Source: Turritopsis dohrnii
Taxonomy: Eukaryota > Cnidaria > Hydrozoa > Anthoathecata > Oceaniidae
Length of the DNA: 64,000 nucleotides
Direction of reading: 5' to 3'
NCBI GenBank assembly: GCA_027922465.2
Contig: BQMF02000388.1
Span: 124,001 to 188,000 of the forward strand
A program made the position numbers and the translations under genes. The notes beneath the pieces are model-generated. The model worked only from the letters and a program-made list of their open reading frames with translations. It did not search any database and was not told where the DNA came from. Positions 1 to 11,242 of this stretch are shown one piece after another. The stretch's first letter is position 1, and each line of letters opens with the position of its first letter.

Positions 1-815
1 ACCGTCTTGAACTAGCTCATCTTTACTCTCCATGTTTGCTTTATAAGCTCCAGCCATCAATGAAATGACATCCTTCCTTTTGCTAAGTTGATCTGCACGA
101 GAACCTAAGACTTTGTCAACAATTCCACAGAAGAAATCGACGCATGGTTTTGGTAAGATGGTAAAGCCAGATTTTGCAAGCCACGCAAACAATCCAGGAA
201 AAGCCATTGAGATAAAAAACCCTTTCTCTATTGATTCTGTTAATATCTTCCCGTACTTACTGAAGTCATTATTTGGGTTCTTTGAAGCGTTCGCTTCTAC
301 ACCAAATATTGTAGAACAAACAACATCTACTGCGAAATGGCTACAATCTACTACCATGTTTATCTCCTTAGCTTCTTCAGTTTTGCCCTTTAAGTTCTCA
401 ACAGCTTCCTTACAGCATCTATTTATTTTTCCAACCATTTCTTTCACTCTACCAGTTGCAAATGCTGGACTAAATAACCTTCTTGCTCGTTTCCATTCAT
501 CTCCGTCCAAAAAGGAGAAATTCTTATTGAAGCAATGGTCACCAGTTTCGAAAACGGGGCGGGCACTGAATGAGTCAAACTTTTTTGTGAAAATTTCTTG
601 GTGTAACTGGAGATCAGCGACAACTAGTTGGGGAGTACTTCCGGAAAATATTCCAAATATTTTGCCATACTTCTTAATATATCCTTCCATATCCTTTGTG
701 ATGCCATATTTTGTAAAATAAATATAGTTAGTGCCAATGATCGGATATGGTTTCAGATTTTTCAAACCAATCGATGCAAAGAACCCAAAGTTTTTCGTCA
801 AGTAAAAGTAAATCC
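1..815 (-). CDS. Cytochrome P450, clan 3 (CYP3-like), exon 2, partial
   Basis: Haem-thiolate monooxygenase, expected in the endoplasmic reticulum membrane. The minus strand is open from 815 to the window edge (about 271 codons) and covers roughly residues 25-290 of a 500-residue P450. Seen in order: a membrane-anchor remainder (GIYFYLTKNFGFF), a proline-containing hinge (NLKPYPIIGTNYI), YIKKYGKIFGIFSG, then KKFDSFSARP, the helix C motif GDEWKRARR, and a helix F-G region with many phenylalanines (VDFFCGIVDKVLGSRADQ). WxxxR is the haem-propionate contact of the family. The I-helix, ExxR and Cys ligand lie beyond the window. The exon begins after a TTTCTTAG acceptor (AG at 816-817) and joins exon 1 in phase. 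CYP3/CYP5-type assignment rests on motif spacing; the subfamily is not determinable. No stop or frameshift was seen, so it is probably functional. Confidence 0.85.
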
Positions 816-1538
816 CTAAGAAACATCAAAACATTCAACAAAAATATTGTATGCTATAATATGAAAACATCATGAAAACCTGTTTTAAAATTATCAAATT
901 CGACAGAATGGACTAACTGAAAATTCGAAACAATAAAGACTATTCAATTTCCGCGCGTGTCATCATAATGCATGAAATTTGATTGTTATTTGCATGTGTT
1001 GTTTTGAAATGAGGACAGATGTCATCAACCGATGGTTTTCCATAAAATTAATGAACTTGCCGCAAACTTCGTTTGTATAAAATAGGGACAAAAGGAGTTA
1101 GAATTTCCATGGACTTATAGGAATTTACAACTTGTCGGGGCATGAAGTCATGATGTGTAGATAAAGTATAGATAGAGCCTTAAAAACCGATATTTTTAAC
1201 ATAACAACCGTCACTACTGGCCTACCATTTTGTTTCGATAAAAATATCGGTTTCCAAGTGGAGATGATAAAAAAAATGATCTCCATCTATTTGGATCTAA
1301 TTTGATTTAGCACAGCGTGTGGTTATCAAATGATACCCCGGCAGTAAAAAGAAAAAAAATTCAAATTAATATTGCAGAATAGAAAATTTTGAATCAGCCA
1401 AAGTGTGGGTTGGAGGAATATTGATTGAGTTTTTACCAAAAATTCAGATGTTCAAGAAAATACTTCAGTTCATATGCCCAACAACTTTAGAAAAGAATCA
1501 ATACCACCTAACTTTTGATAAAACCATATGAAAAAAGT
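816..1538. other. P450 intron 1, unannotated part
   Basis: AT-rich intronic sequence between the P450 exon 2 acceptor and the RecQ-like remnant. I see no coding frame of note, no clear repeat boundary and no RNA gene. The whole intron runs 816-5740 and also contains the SINE and the Harbinger-type insertion listed below. Confidence 0.5.
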
Positions 1539-1670
1539 TCATCTGTCGAATTCAGAGGACGAATAATAACAATAACTTTTGGATGCTTTCCTACTTGGCA
1601 AAATGCTAGGAAGTAACTGATCAACTGATGATTTCCCGCAGCCAGTCCGTGAAACAGTAATAACATCCTT
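1539..1670 (-). pseudogene. RecQ-like DNA helicase fragment (motif I region)
   Basis: The minus strand reads KDVITVSRTGCGKSSVDQ then LLPSILPSRKASKSY before a TGA at 1539-1541. This resembles the ATP-binding segment of RecQ-family helicases (KDVxxVLPTGxGKSxxxQLLP). The conserved Pro before TG is Arg here, and only about 40 codons survive. It lies inside P450 intron 1, next to a SINE. RecQ-like genes are often multicopy in cnidarian genomes, so a relic of such a copy or of a processed insertion is likely. A second fragment of the same type lies at 35050-35560. The match is by motif only. Confidence 0.45.
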
Positions 1671-1689
1671 TCAAATAAGAAATGTTCAA

Positions 1690-1940
1690 AACAAACAATC
1701 TGTTAAGGTCCTAGAGCATTTGAAGCCCCCATTTGGGCTACGGAAGCTGCAATGAAAGGAAGCGCTCAACTAGACAACCATCCTAGACATCATTCCTACT
1801 CTCTTGCTGAATGCTAAGCAAAAAAGGAGTGATTCACACTATTATAGTCCCTGACATGCCTCGGTTGGGGATTGAACCCGCAACCTCCCAAAAAGGAAGC
1901 GAGCATTCTACGACAAGGCTACCAGTCGGTAGGTATATCT
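1690..1940 (-). mobile_element. tRNA-derived SINE-like element
   Basis: The minus strand carries a good RNA polymerase III B box (GGTTCAATCCCC, around 1866-1878). About 45 bases upstream is an A-box-like stretch (TGGTAGCCTTGTCGTAGAATG, around 1907-1927). The spacing fits a tRNA, but no clean acceptor-stem pairing is visible and the unit runs on for 150-200 bases of non-tRNA sequence. It is therefore better read as a tRNA-headed SINE than a tRNA gene. Ends are approximate; no target duplication was identified. Confidence 0.5.
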
Positions 1941-3210
1941 TCTTCGACCATAGCGGATCTGCCTAATATTCTTGGCACAATTCATACAGGACTAGATAAC
2001 TTTAAAAAGCAATTATGGAAATGTAGGGCTTATCAAAGCAAACATTGCGTAAATACAAATCGACACTGAACACTGATTGTGAGTAGCCCGAACCAGACCA
2101 CTTCTCTTTGGTAGCAATTTTACAACGTTTCTAAGGATGACTGCATGGCAAGTCAATAAACAATTGTTATCTTGAGATGTTTATGTATAAAACAAAATCA
2201 TCATACATTTGAGAAACAAATAGGGAAGCCTAAAAAGAACGTCAGCGTTATGCTAAGAGAGAACTAAGTTCTTGTTACTGTGTCAAATCATGTCATATTC
2301 TGTGTTTTCGTAATTTTAAAAGAACAAATACGTAAGATCATTTGAATTTTAATGGAAAACTATAAAATTGTGAGATTATCACGATAATTTAAACTTTGCT
2401 ACGTAAAGCTTGGTTTCCATTGTGAAATAAGGTGAAATAAGGTGAAATAATTTTTGAGAATAATTTCTTATTTCATGACAGAAAATTAATTATGCATAGG
2501 TTTCCACTGCACTCACTACAGGGATTTCTTGCACATAGTAGATATTCATACCGAATTTTCTTTTGTTTTGAAATAGAAAATTTCTGCCATTTCATTACAG
2601 GTGTCCTTGCAGTTCAGAATAATATCACATGACATACAAGAATTTACTGAAAGTCACGTGATTAAGGTGACGGAAAAAGATATAGACGAAAAGAAAATGG
2701 CGTAGATATATGCCCCAGAAAAATGAAAGTCGTGAGAGATCGTGGTCTTCCCTGATTCTATTTTCACAAGATTTGATAAATTTAATGCTTTATCTTGCCT
2801 TGACAATTAGCAGGATATCAGGAAATTCCTCCTTCCATCGATATAACACCAACAGATTTCGCTCTGTGCGAGGCTATAAATGGCTGTTTATCATCCTTAT
2901 AAGGCAGGATACAATTTAAATCTTGTTTAAAAGTCTAAAAGCTTCTTTGACAAAAGTCTATCTGAACTGAGATTGTACAGAAAACGTATAGATGAAGTAA
3001 AAAGTGGCTTTTTGTGACTTATCATTTTGATCGCTTCATGCCGCTTGGCCGCCATTTTTGACAACACACATAGGACCGTCTTTGTTTTCTTAAAACAAAA
3101 GAAATTCAATGAACATTTTTGTCTGTTGAATCTCGCTCTGCATCCAGCTACGCTTTAACATATCCCTGCTCACTATTATTTCATGTTGTTTCAAGAAACT
3201 CATTAATAAT

Positions 3211-3397
3211 ATGGAAAGTATCCCAGAAGATGTCTTCTTAATGTTGTTGCTAAGAAGAAACCGAAGAAGAAAACAGAAAAAAGTTCACTGTGATTTTGGA
3301 TAAGAAATATAGCTAATCCAAAAAAGGGAGGAACTTGGTGAATATCACCGTCTTATCAAGGAACTTCGTAAATAAAGACAGGGAATATTTCTTCAGG
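3211..3397 (+). pseudogene. Harbinger transposase N-terminal remnant
   Basis: An ATG at 3211 opens a frame reading MESIPEDVFLMLLLRRNRRR then KQKKVHCDFG and a stop at 3301-3303. From 3331 the sequence reads ELGEYHRLIKELR and, after a one-base shift and stop, DREYFFR. HARBI1-type nucleases commonly begin with an acidic, leucine-rich segment, a long arginine run and then a GExHxLxxELRxDxxxFFxYFR segment, which this matches in order. The rest of the transposase, including the DDE core, is not visible. This is evidence that the surrounding inverted-repeat element descends from an autonomous Harbinger by internal deletion. Confidence 0.55.
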
Positions 3398-3488
3398 TAA
3401 TTCCATTGGATGCATTGATAGAAAACACAGAGTGAAAACTAAACAGAACACTTTATTAAACTTATAAAAAGTTCCTTAGTGTTTTCTA

Positions 3489-4433
3489 AAGTCTGTGTAA
3501 AAATAGTGTGCACACTTTTAAGATTTGATTGCCATTTGGTAAATACTGAATCAATTTTAACAAATTTGGTATCGTTGGATAGACATTAAAAAGCACAATA
3601 TTCTACAGAAATAAAAAAGCCCAAAAAAGAAAAAGAAAATGAAGAAAACAGAAGATGAAAAAAACAAACTTTTTATACAAAAGTCATATATATTTGATTT
3701 TTATATCATTGGAAACCTTATTCTTTGGCGATTTCAAAAACATATATATTTAATGGAAAATTTCCATTAGTTTTTGGAATATTGCAGCAACGATGTTATT
3801 ACTTAGAACATTTTAGACTTTTCAACCATTTGCAATTTTTAAAAAACCGGGGGTTACTTTATTTAGTTATACATTATTCAAAACAATTACATTTAATAAT
3901 ACAAAGACGGAATAAAATAATCCTTAGAGGCATTTCATGTAATTCTAATTACTCTGGGTAACAACCTATGATAATTTAAGAGAAGTGTGATGTGATTTGT
4001 TTATTACTTTCACACCATAAAAAATGTGTTAATGTTCTTGCTTAAGTACAAGTACAATTACTGTGTTTTCAGATATTTCCCCCGTCTTTCAAAAATCAAC
4101 AAAACTGCCAAAATTTCAATATACCCTCAAATGTATCATAATAAACAAAAACTAATGGAAATTTTCCATTAAATATATATATTTTTGAAATCGCCAAAGA
4201 ATAAGGTTTCCAATGATATAAAAATCAAATATATATGACTTTTGTATAAAAAGTTTGTTTTTTTCATCTTCTGTTTTCTTCATTTTGTTTTTCTTTTTTG
4301 GGCTTTTTTATTTCTGTAGAATATTGTGCTTTTTAATGTCTATCCAACGATACCAAATTTGTTAAAATTGATTCAGTATTTACCAAATGGCAATCAAATC
4401 TTAAAAGTGTGCACACTATTTTTACACAGACTT
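3489..4433. mobile_element. Palindromic MITE with TA target duplication, nested in the Harbinger element
   Basis: Inverted arms of about 290 bases (3489-3776 and 4146-4433) are nearly perfect complements, starting AAGTCTGTGTAAAAATAGTG and separated by a spacer of about 370 bases. TA dinucleotides at 3487-3488 and 4434-4435 flank the arms, as expected for Tc1/mariner-type insertion. No transposase frame is present; the longest internal frame (78 codons) mostly translates an arm. Insertion inside the Harbinger element makes it the younger of the two. The arms contain the small palindrome GTGTGCACAC near each tip. Confidence 0.75.
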
Positions 4434-5740
4434 TAATAGCTGTTTGCGCCGCGAACTGCTGCTTCACGCTTTTTGACGGTTCCAACAACGACAGTGGTGT
4501 TCTGGCAAATTCAGAAAGGGCAAAATGTTTTAAGATGATTTCCTACATGTCCCAGTTGATAGAAAATTAGCTGAAAGTCATGAACAAACCTTACCATACT
4601 ATCTACTTGGAGAATTTACAATTACTGCAGACCACGCATTGTTAACTACATCCTTCTCTTTATATCCTTTGCACTGTTTCTCATATAAGACAGGGTTTTA
4701 TTTTTTCTGCTAAAGTTTCTTCTTCACGTAAAGAAATGCTTGCCATATCAACTTTTTTTACGACACACACACTGACAGTTTTCATCGAAGCCTCTTCAAC
4801 TCACATATGCATGTCGTTATCCTTTGATGTGCTCTTATTTCATGAAATAACGTGAACTTGAAATCAAAAATTTTTGATATTTAGTTCACATTATTTCATG
4901 AAATAAGACGTTGGTGAACTTGAAATAAGAAAAGTTGAATATGTTTCCACTGTGAAATAACATGAAATAAGAAATTATTCTCAAAAATTATTTCACCTTA
5001 TTTCACCTTATTTCACAATGGAAACCAAGCTTAAATTATTAAAAGTGGGGTTTACACTCAAAAATTCTTGAAAAAAATTGGCTTTAAATTAAAATTATAC
5101 GGCTTTAACTTTAAAAAGAGGTAAAGGGTTAGAAAGGTAGCAAGTATATAAAGTCATTGCAGTATGTTACACATTTTGTAGGATAGTATGCATATTATTG
5201 TATCTGCCATATTTACTAACAACTGTATTTTGAAAGTAAATGAGCCAAATTGTTTTAAAAATATATAAAATACTTCGCTTTCAATGCTACCGTAATAAAT
5301 ACTAAAACATAATTAAAGTAAAACGCTTCTTTTTGTTGTTCTGCAAGTTAGTGTGCTATGGGCGCCAACTTCATATAACGGGGCACACGAAATACATGAA
5401 AATGTGTTGAGGTTTTGACAGTTAGTAAAATAGAATGAAAGAAACAAACAATCGTAAAGTTTTTCTTCCTTACGCAAAAAACCAAAAAACACTAATGATC
5501 GTACAGTATTTTTTTAAGCAATGATGAAAAAGTAATCTCAATAGTTTTTATTTCCTTTGGTTGCAATCAAATTGATGTAAATAAAACTTCTCTTCATAAA
5601 AATTCCGAAAGTTGTTATGACAGTGTTAAGTGTCTTATACTGCCTTAAAAAAATCATTGAAACGAACCTAGTACATCAGATTGGTTTAATAATCGTTTGA
5701 ATTTTTCATGGACCACATAGGATTTACAGAGTATACATAC

Positions 5741-5807
5741 CAGCGAGAAACAAAATGAAGCCAATTCTCCAATCAGCCAAATGTAGCATGTCCCAGAATA
5801 ATGCCAT
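5741..5807 (-). CDS. Cytochrome P450 exon 1 (signal anchor)
   Basis: Short first coding exon of the P450 at the left edge. The minus strand reads ATG at 5807 and encodes 22 residues, MALFWDMLHL followed by ADWRIGFILFLA, then a GTATGT donor at 5739-5740. The exon is 67 nt (22 codons plus one base). That base completes a Gly codon with the first two bases of exon 2 at 815, giving the continuous anchor LFLAGIYFYLTKNFGFF. The phase match, the strong donor and the hydrophobic N-terminus typical of microsomal P450s support the link across a 4.9-kb intron. The next 1.5 kb upstream has no other recognised gene, so the promoter probably lies just above 5810. cDNA would settle the start. Confidence 0.7.
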
Positions 5808-7339
5808 CTGCAAGCACTTTTAAATTTGTTTGCTAACCACCTAAAAATGGTACATTACAATATTTGGAAATAATCGTATCATATACACAAACTAGTACGT
5901 CAAAAAGCGAACCCTCCTTCAAATCAACTCGCTTCGTTTCATTAAAACATTCAGTTAACATAAGTATTTACGAATATCAATGTATTCTACAATAGCTTGA
6001 TCACTTACGTGAATTATCCGCAACTAAAAATGTCAATCGTTTTCAACCTAACCTCAGACTAAAACGTAAAATTAGTAATTCATGACTGGCACAGTAGCGA
6101 CGAATAAGTGCACTTCATGAAACCTTAAAATTACAAATATTTTCTTAATAAAAGTAAACAACTATTCTTAAAGTTATTAAAAGATGCAGCCATGATAAAT
6201 ATGAAACAAGAAACAACTGCGTTGGTTAAAGATTTCCCTTGAATTTGAGCATGAATTTGATTTGAACTACACGTTTCATTACAATTATCCTCTGCCTAAC
6301 CAGGCCCTGGCTTTAGTGGGACACTTTTTACTTTTCGTGTTTATAAAAGTTGTTTAGGTCACTTGATTACTTTTTTTATTGTTGTTGCAAGTATATTTTC
6401 TATCGTCCCGCATGCTTAAACGAGACAGAATGCCTACATGAACAGTTTTTCATCCCGTCTGACATTATACTAACAAATATGAAACACCTTGTTCTCATCA
6501 TAGTCACAATTAGAATTTAATAAGGATAAGAAAATAAGTTAGAACCTCAATTTTAAGAAGCGAATATTGCATAACGCAATTTATTTCACGTAAAACGTTA
6601 ACTTAAGTCACAGAGAAAATGTTAAAATTAATCCACGCAAAAAAGATCCCCTTTAGGTGTATCCCTGGTAACAGTCCCTCAAACTAAACACAGATTACTA
6701 ACATAACAACGAACATTGTGAAGCAATTTTCTCCGTTTCCAGCTCTGTACGAGCCATTCAGAAATCAATGACTTTAGCTTTTGCTTGCAAGCATAATAGC
6801 TTTCAGCTCTCAACCACGAAAATGTAGATTTTCGGAAAAACTTGTGGAAGTCCAAAATATCAAGGAAGTGGAGACTTTTACCGAAACGGTCTCCGTCACT
6901 TTTGACTTGCTTATTCATATCATGTCTAAACATATACAGTAATTCCGTTTGGGCTATTGTGATCAATGAAAACAACATTTTTACAGAATTTCTTTGCGTT
7001 GAACAAAATTTTAGAAAATTGAACAAAAGACATTACAAATTATAAACTTGTAAAAAACTAAACAGAAGAGATGGAGCTGTAAGATGTAAAAAACTTTGTA
7101 TGGATTAATATAAATGTGAAACAACAGCAATGGTATATTTTCTATCTTTGTTGGAACATATCTCTGGTTGGAAGCACCATAGTAGTAATAAAAATGCCTA
7201 TTAACAAAAATTTGTCTTTTTATAAACAGTTTGCAATTATAGCAATAACAGGGGATAATAAAACCGAAGTCTGTAAGTCCACAAACGAGACTGTAGACGC
7301 AACACAACAAAAGAAATGTCACCAAAATCTGAGTATAAT
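5808..7339. other. Intergenic region upstream of the P450 gene
   Basis: AT-rich sequence between the P450 first exon and the OB-fold gene copy. The minus strand has an open frame of 115 codons at 6679-7026, and 7011-7343 is open in another frame. Neither resembles a family I recognise, and neither has splice sites or codon patterns that would support a gene. No tRNA, repeat array or transposon end was identified. Confidence 0.4.
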
Positions 7340-8935
7340 TCAACAGAGAGTTATACTGAGCGCTTTCTTGTCAACTATATCAAAAGTGACTCTAAATACA
7401 CACTTGATCTTCAAAACACTCTTTGCGACTGAATCTTCATTGTCTAATAGAAAATCACAGAAGCGGTGAAGTTGGAAAACCACGTCATTGTTAAAAAAGA
7501 TGTTGTGGTTCTCATCGGTGGATAAATCTTGCAATACAACCGAAAGGTTCCAGGAACCATTGCATGCTGATTGATGAAATTTGATATTACAGGCATCACA
7601 ATCGATGATTTGTTTAGTATCATTTTCGATATACTTGTAACAATTGACACATCTCAATGTTTTCTTGATGACTCTTTAACCAACTATTTTAGCAGTAACT
7701 GTGACTTGCGAACACATTGTTACATCATCCACATCAACCAGATTAGGTATGCTGGCCACATCTTTATAACTGAATCTTTCAGATTTGGTTGTATTTAAAT
7801 ACCAAGTTTCATTAAGACATCTAAGACGAAGATTGGTAAGGATATATGTCTTACCCTCCTATAACGTTTCCACATCGTCACCATATAAAATCAGTTTCCG
7901 GAACTGACTATCATCACGAATGATCGCTTCTTGACGATCCAGAACACCATTTTTTGTCTGTTGTGTCGAAACTTCAGATAAACTGTATACTTCAGATGTG
8001 ACATTGATAAGCTGACCAGATGCCAACTTTTCAAGAGCACTTAATTTAACAACACTGTGATCAGCCAGGGAAGAGTTGTACTGGAATTTAACTTCATGAG
8101 GATCCAATGCACGAAAACGTGTATAATTATTAACAACAACATCTGGGCAATTGTCATTGAAATTTTCTACTTTCACCGGACTTTTTGATGTTTGATAATC
8201 TAGTATTCTGGATCTTCTGTTAGCATTGAAACAAACTACTCTGCGGGCTTTGTTTTCTGATTGTATCAAAAAGTCAAAATATTCTTGTCCAGATACTTGT
8301 CCCTTTTTGACTGGGGAAAAATTATGAATATATCCAACAACCGATGATGCTGAAAAAGCCCAAAAAATAAAAATCAAATTATGTCATCTGACAAAACTGA
8401 ACTTTATAAAAGCCCTTTCAGACAACAATCATTGCCTAAGCCAAACTAACAATTTGAAAGCATTGAAGTGGAGCATCTTTCAAAATTATAGCTAAAAGAA
8501 CGAGTACTTTCAATGTCTACCTTTGCTATATTTTGCTAAGTTTTGTTATTTCTGTTTGGGTTAACGAGATCATTTTTTCGTATTGCCTCCATCTTTCATA
8601 CGTAAACGAGAGATTTAAAACCTGTCTCCGGACAACACAGAAAAAGAAGAATAGCAAACTATAAGCATACGTACATTGCCTTCTCTTTCGGGAGGGGCCT
8701 GCTGACTCTTCCTTCTGTAGAGGTTTTTCATTGGCTGGCACCTTATCTGGTTCCAATTTCTTGCTTTCTTGTTTCTTGTTTTCCTCAATTTTCTTTGTAC
8801 CATCAACAGTTGTTTTATAACTTTTTTTCTTAATTGGTTGCTTTCCTATGTTTAAGGTAATCAACAAAATAACTCAAACCATGCAGAAATCAAAAATGAA
8901 TACAAAATTGACCACACACCTTTACTGGCATTCAT
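7340..8935 (-). pseudogene. OB-fold / RPA-like single-strand DNA-binding protein, multi-exon copy with two stops
   Basis: Three exons join in phase on the minus strand. ATG at 8935 gives MNASKG with a GTGTGTGG donor. The second exon starts after CATAG near 8850, is lysine-rich (GKQPIKKKSYK ... GPSRKRRQ) and has a GTACGT donor. The third, from about 8350, reads SSVVGYIHNFSPVKKGQ and continues. It looks like two OB folds followed by a Cys-rich zinc module (CVNC ... CDAC ... H ... C), the arrangement of RPA70-type proteins. In-frame stops occur after GDDVETL (TAG at 7859-7861) and after TAKIVG (TAA), yet homologous-looking sequence resumes in the same frame to DKKALSITLC at 7340. Related proteins beginning MNASKG recur in cnidarian and fish genomes, often near transposons (recollection, not searched). 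Retained introns argue against a processed copy. Confidence 0.6.
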
Positions 8936-10565
8936 TTTTAAACTCTAAATACGTTTCATACGTCAACACTGTCAGCAACAAACACTGAAAGAATCATCAG
9001 TGGAAGCACGAGGTCATAAGACCTGTTTGAAATATGCAAATGACAAGTGGCATCCAATCACTTTCACTCTAATAGATCACGGTTCATTGGTAAACAAACC
9101 TTAAAAGGTTTGTAAAAGCGAGATAGGGAACCTGGACCTTGGACAATAAAATAAGAAAGTGCTTTAAAAAGTGCTTTTAATCTTCGCAATAATAATACTT
9201 CTTTTTCTAAGTTTTCTTTTTTGTTTTTTGACCATCGTTGAGAGTCTCATGTACTATATATTACCACTTGACCACCATTCTTAAAGAAGAAAAGAAAAGA
9301 TTGTTGTAAATGTTCGATTTAGCGCCCCTCTCCTTTTCTTTAAGTCCCAGTTGCATAATTTGTTTGAACAAAAGGGTGTGTTGATTTGAATTTTTTTGAT
9401 TTTCTTGCACCCACTGTGGCGGAAAAAGGTGATGTTTTCAAACAACATCTACAGTTACGGTATTCCATACATCTAGGAGTATATATCAGCTGAGAAGCAA
9501 TCCCAGTTGTTTTTTATGGGAACAGAAAATGTCAATATATAATATGCGGTATATACACTTCCCAAATTTGTGCGTAATTGTTTTTCTGATGTCATGTCAT
9601 AAATTAGAACACATTTATTATTTCAGTTCCCTACTGGAAGAATTAAACACAAAGTTCATAAAAGAGACGAAACTTGACGGCTACAACACGGATTTTCAGA
9701 AGCCAACTCTAGGTATTTAAAAAGAGTAATTACTGAGAGCAATTCATTTGCTCGTTTGTATGAAAATAACATAGATGAGAGGACGGTTTATTTCTTCATA
9801 TCGGAAATGTCATTTCTACTCAAAGGTCCAGGGATTTGTTCATACGTCTCTTCTTTCAAGCAAAGACTTCAAAAATTCGTTTTCAAACTTTGTTCTTTTC
9901 TTTAAAAATGATTTACTAGTTCATGAACGTTCTTTTGTAGCACGCTGAATTTGAGTAGTTTTTGTTGAATTCACCATTAAACCAAATACCAGTCCGTTAT
10001 AGACACACAGCATTACCAACAATGGAGTTGATTTTGTATATTTTCGTAAATTGCATGTATAGGTTCTTCGTAATAACGAAACAAAATGCTGACAATTATT
10101 TGTCGGAAATTTTGATTTAAGTTGCTTAAAACATCCACATAATGAAGTAAATATCATATTTCTCAATACTAGTTCAGTTTGGTTTACTTCTATTTTCATT
10201 GCAAATAACATACCACGCATATCAAGTAGCTGCCAAAACATGAAACCGCGTTCTGATGGTATTACAAATAATTATTACAATGTCGTTTCATAAAATATGG
10301 AAAATAAATACATGGAAATACAAAAATATTTTCATAGGAGTGGCTAAAGTAATCACAGCGAAATGCTGAGGATAGATAACAGAAATAAAAAGTGGCTGGT
10401 TCAGATTTTACTTGGATAAGTCGATGTATGATGATATTTGTCAATTCTTCAAATTTCGTTGACAGTAATCATTATACGCCCCTAATTACCACCCCTACGA
10501 TGATTTTTTATCCGCACTATTTCCCTGGGATGTTTTAGTAAAGCACATCCCCCAGACAGTTTTAT
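8936..10565. other. Intergenic region
   Basis: Between the OB-fold gene copy and the 3' end of the first Helentron. Open frames at 9529-9720 (plus) and 9921-10241 and 10262-10444 (minus) are short and match nothing I recognise. The 3' terminus of the Helentron, expected somewhere in 10450-10565, could not be placed from a terminal hairpin. Confidence 0.4.
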
Positions 10566-11242
10566 CTATTCTTTCTTTGATAAATTTATCTTTACAAGGT
10601 CATGATCAGAGAAGTTCACACACTTTGCCAATAGGGTAATCATGAACGTATCTGCAAAATGTTTTTTGAGATAAACGTGGTCCAGTAGTGAACCATCAAT
10701 ATAAGTAGGGCACTGTACCATTTGGTCAAATTCAGCCATGACTTGACATAAACGTACACATAACTTTGCATCCAACCCATTAACATTAAAATCACCTAAA
10801 ACAAAATCGAGTTCACAATTAGCTATGAAGTAGTTCAGAGTGCTTAAAAATGAATTAGTATTACAATCATGAGATCTATATAGCAACAGTATACCTAGTT
10901 CTTTTGGACTAAAATCTTGTTTTAGAATTTTCATATACAAAAACCCAGGCAATAATAACTGATCAATTATGGAAATAGAACTTCGAAATCCAAAGGCAAG
11001 TCTCTCAAATTTATTTTCGCTACTATTCAAAACCATCTTACACTGCTGCAGACTACTTTGGATTTCTATTAATTCGTTGGGGTTGTGATCTAATTGTAAT
11101 TGTGTTTCAGTTAAGCATAATAAATCACTTTCTGTAACATTTTTCTCTCCCTTTAAATCAACAAAGTGTCTTTTCAAAGATCGCACGTTTAGTAAACTAA
11201 TAGTGAAAGTTTTTTCTGATACGTAGAAATCCTCTAGCGGTT
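10566..11242 (-). pseudogene. Helentron 1 endonuclease (EEP) domain
   Basis: An AP-endonuclease-like phosphodiesterase domain, thought to nick DNA in Helentrons. The 206-codon frame from 11186 contains the metal-binding motif LLCLTETQL, the central LGDFNVNG and a terminal FSDHDLVK, the three key EEP motifs in the right order. Upstream of the ATG the frame continues as LEPLEDFYVSEKTFTISLLN, so the true start is in the helicase polypeptide. A one-base shift near 11235 separates it from the helicase frame, which ends KMF-stop. In the second Helentron copy the helicase runs directly into this domain. Confidence 0.75.

Larger units (their letters stand above)
2407..5031. mobile_element. PIF/Harbinger-type DNA transposon, non-autonomous
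   Basis: Long terminal inverted repeats begin AGCTTGGTTTCCATTGTGAA at the left and end with its complement at the right. They extend about 65 bases through three GGTGAAATAA-like units and AATTATTCTC. The element is flanked by TAA at 2404-2406 and 5032-5034, the TWA target duplication typical of PIF/Harbinger elements. Inside are a decayed transposase N-terminus (3211-3397) and a second, nested transposon (3489-4433). Without the nested element it is about 1.7 kb. It sits in intron 1 of the P450 gene. The superfamily call rests on the duplication length and the transposase remnant together. Confidence 0.75.

Noticed and set aside
113..721. A 202-codon plus-strand frame at the left edge
   Set aside because: It is the opposite strand of the P450 exon, which has clear family motifs; the plus frame has none.
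1850..1940. A minus-strand tRNA gene
   Set aside because: The B box is good, but acceptor-stem pairing is not visible and the unit continues well beyond tRNA length. A SINE head is the better reading.
6679..7026. A 115-codon minus-strand gene upstream of the P450
   Set aside because: No family match or splice continuity found; overlaps an equally plain frame on the plus strand.
9921..10241. A 106-codon minus-strand gene
   Set aside because: No domain, splice or repeat support; it may be decayed sequence beyond the Helentron 3' end.
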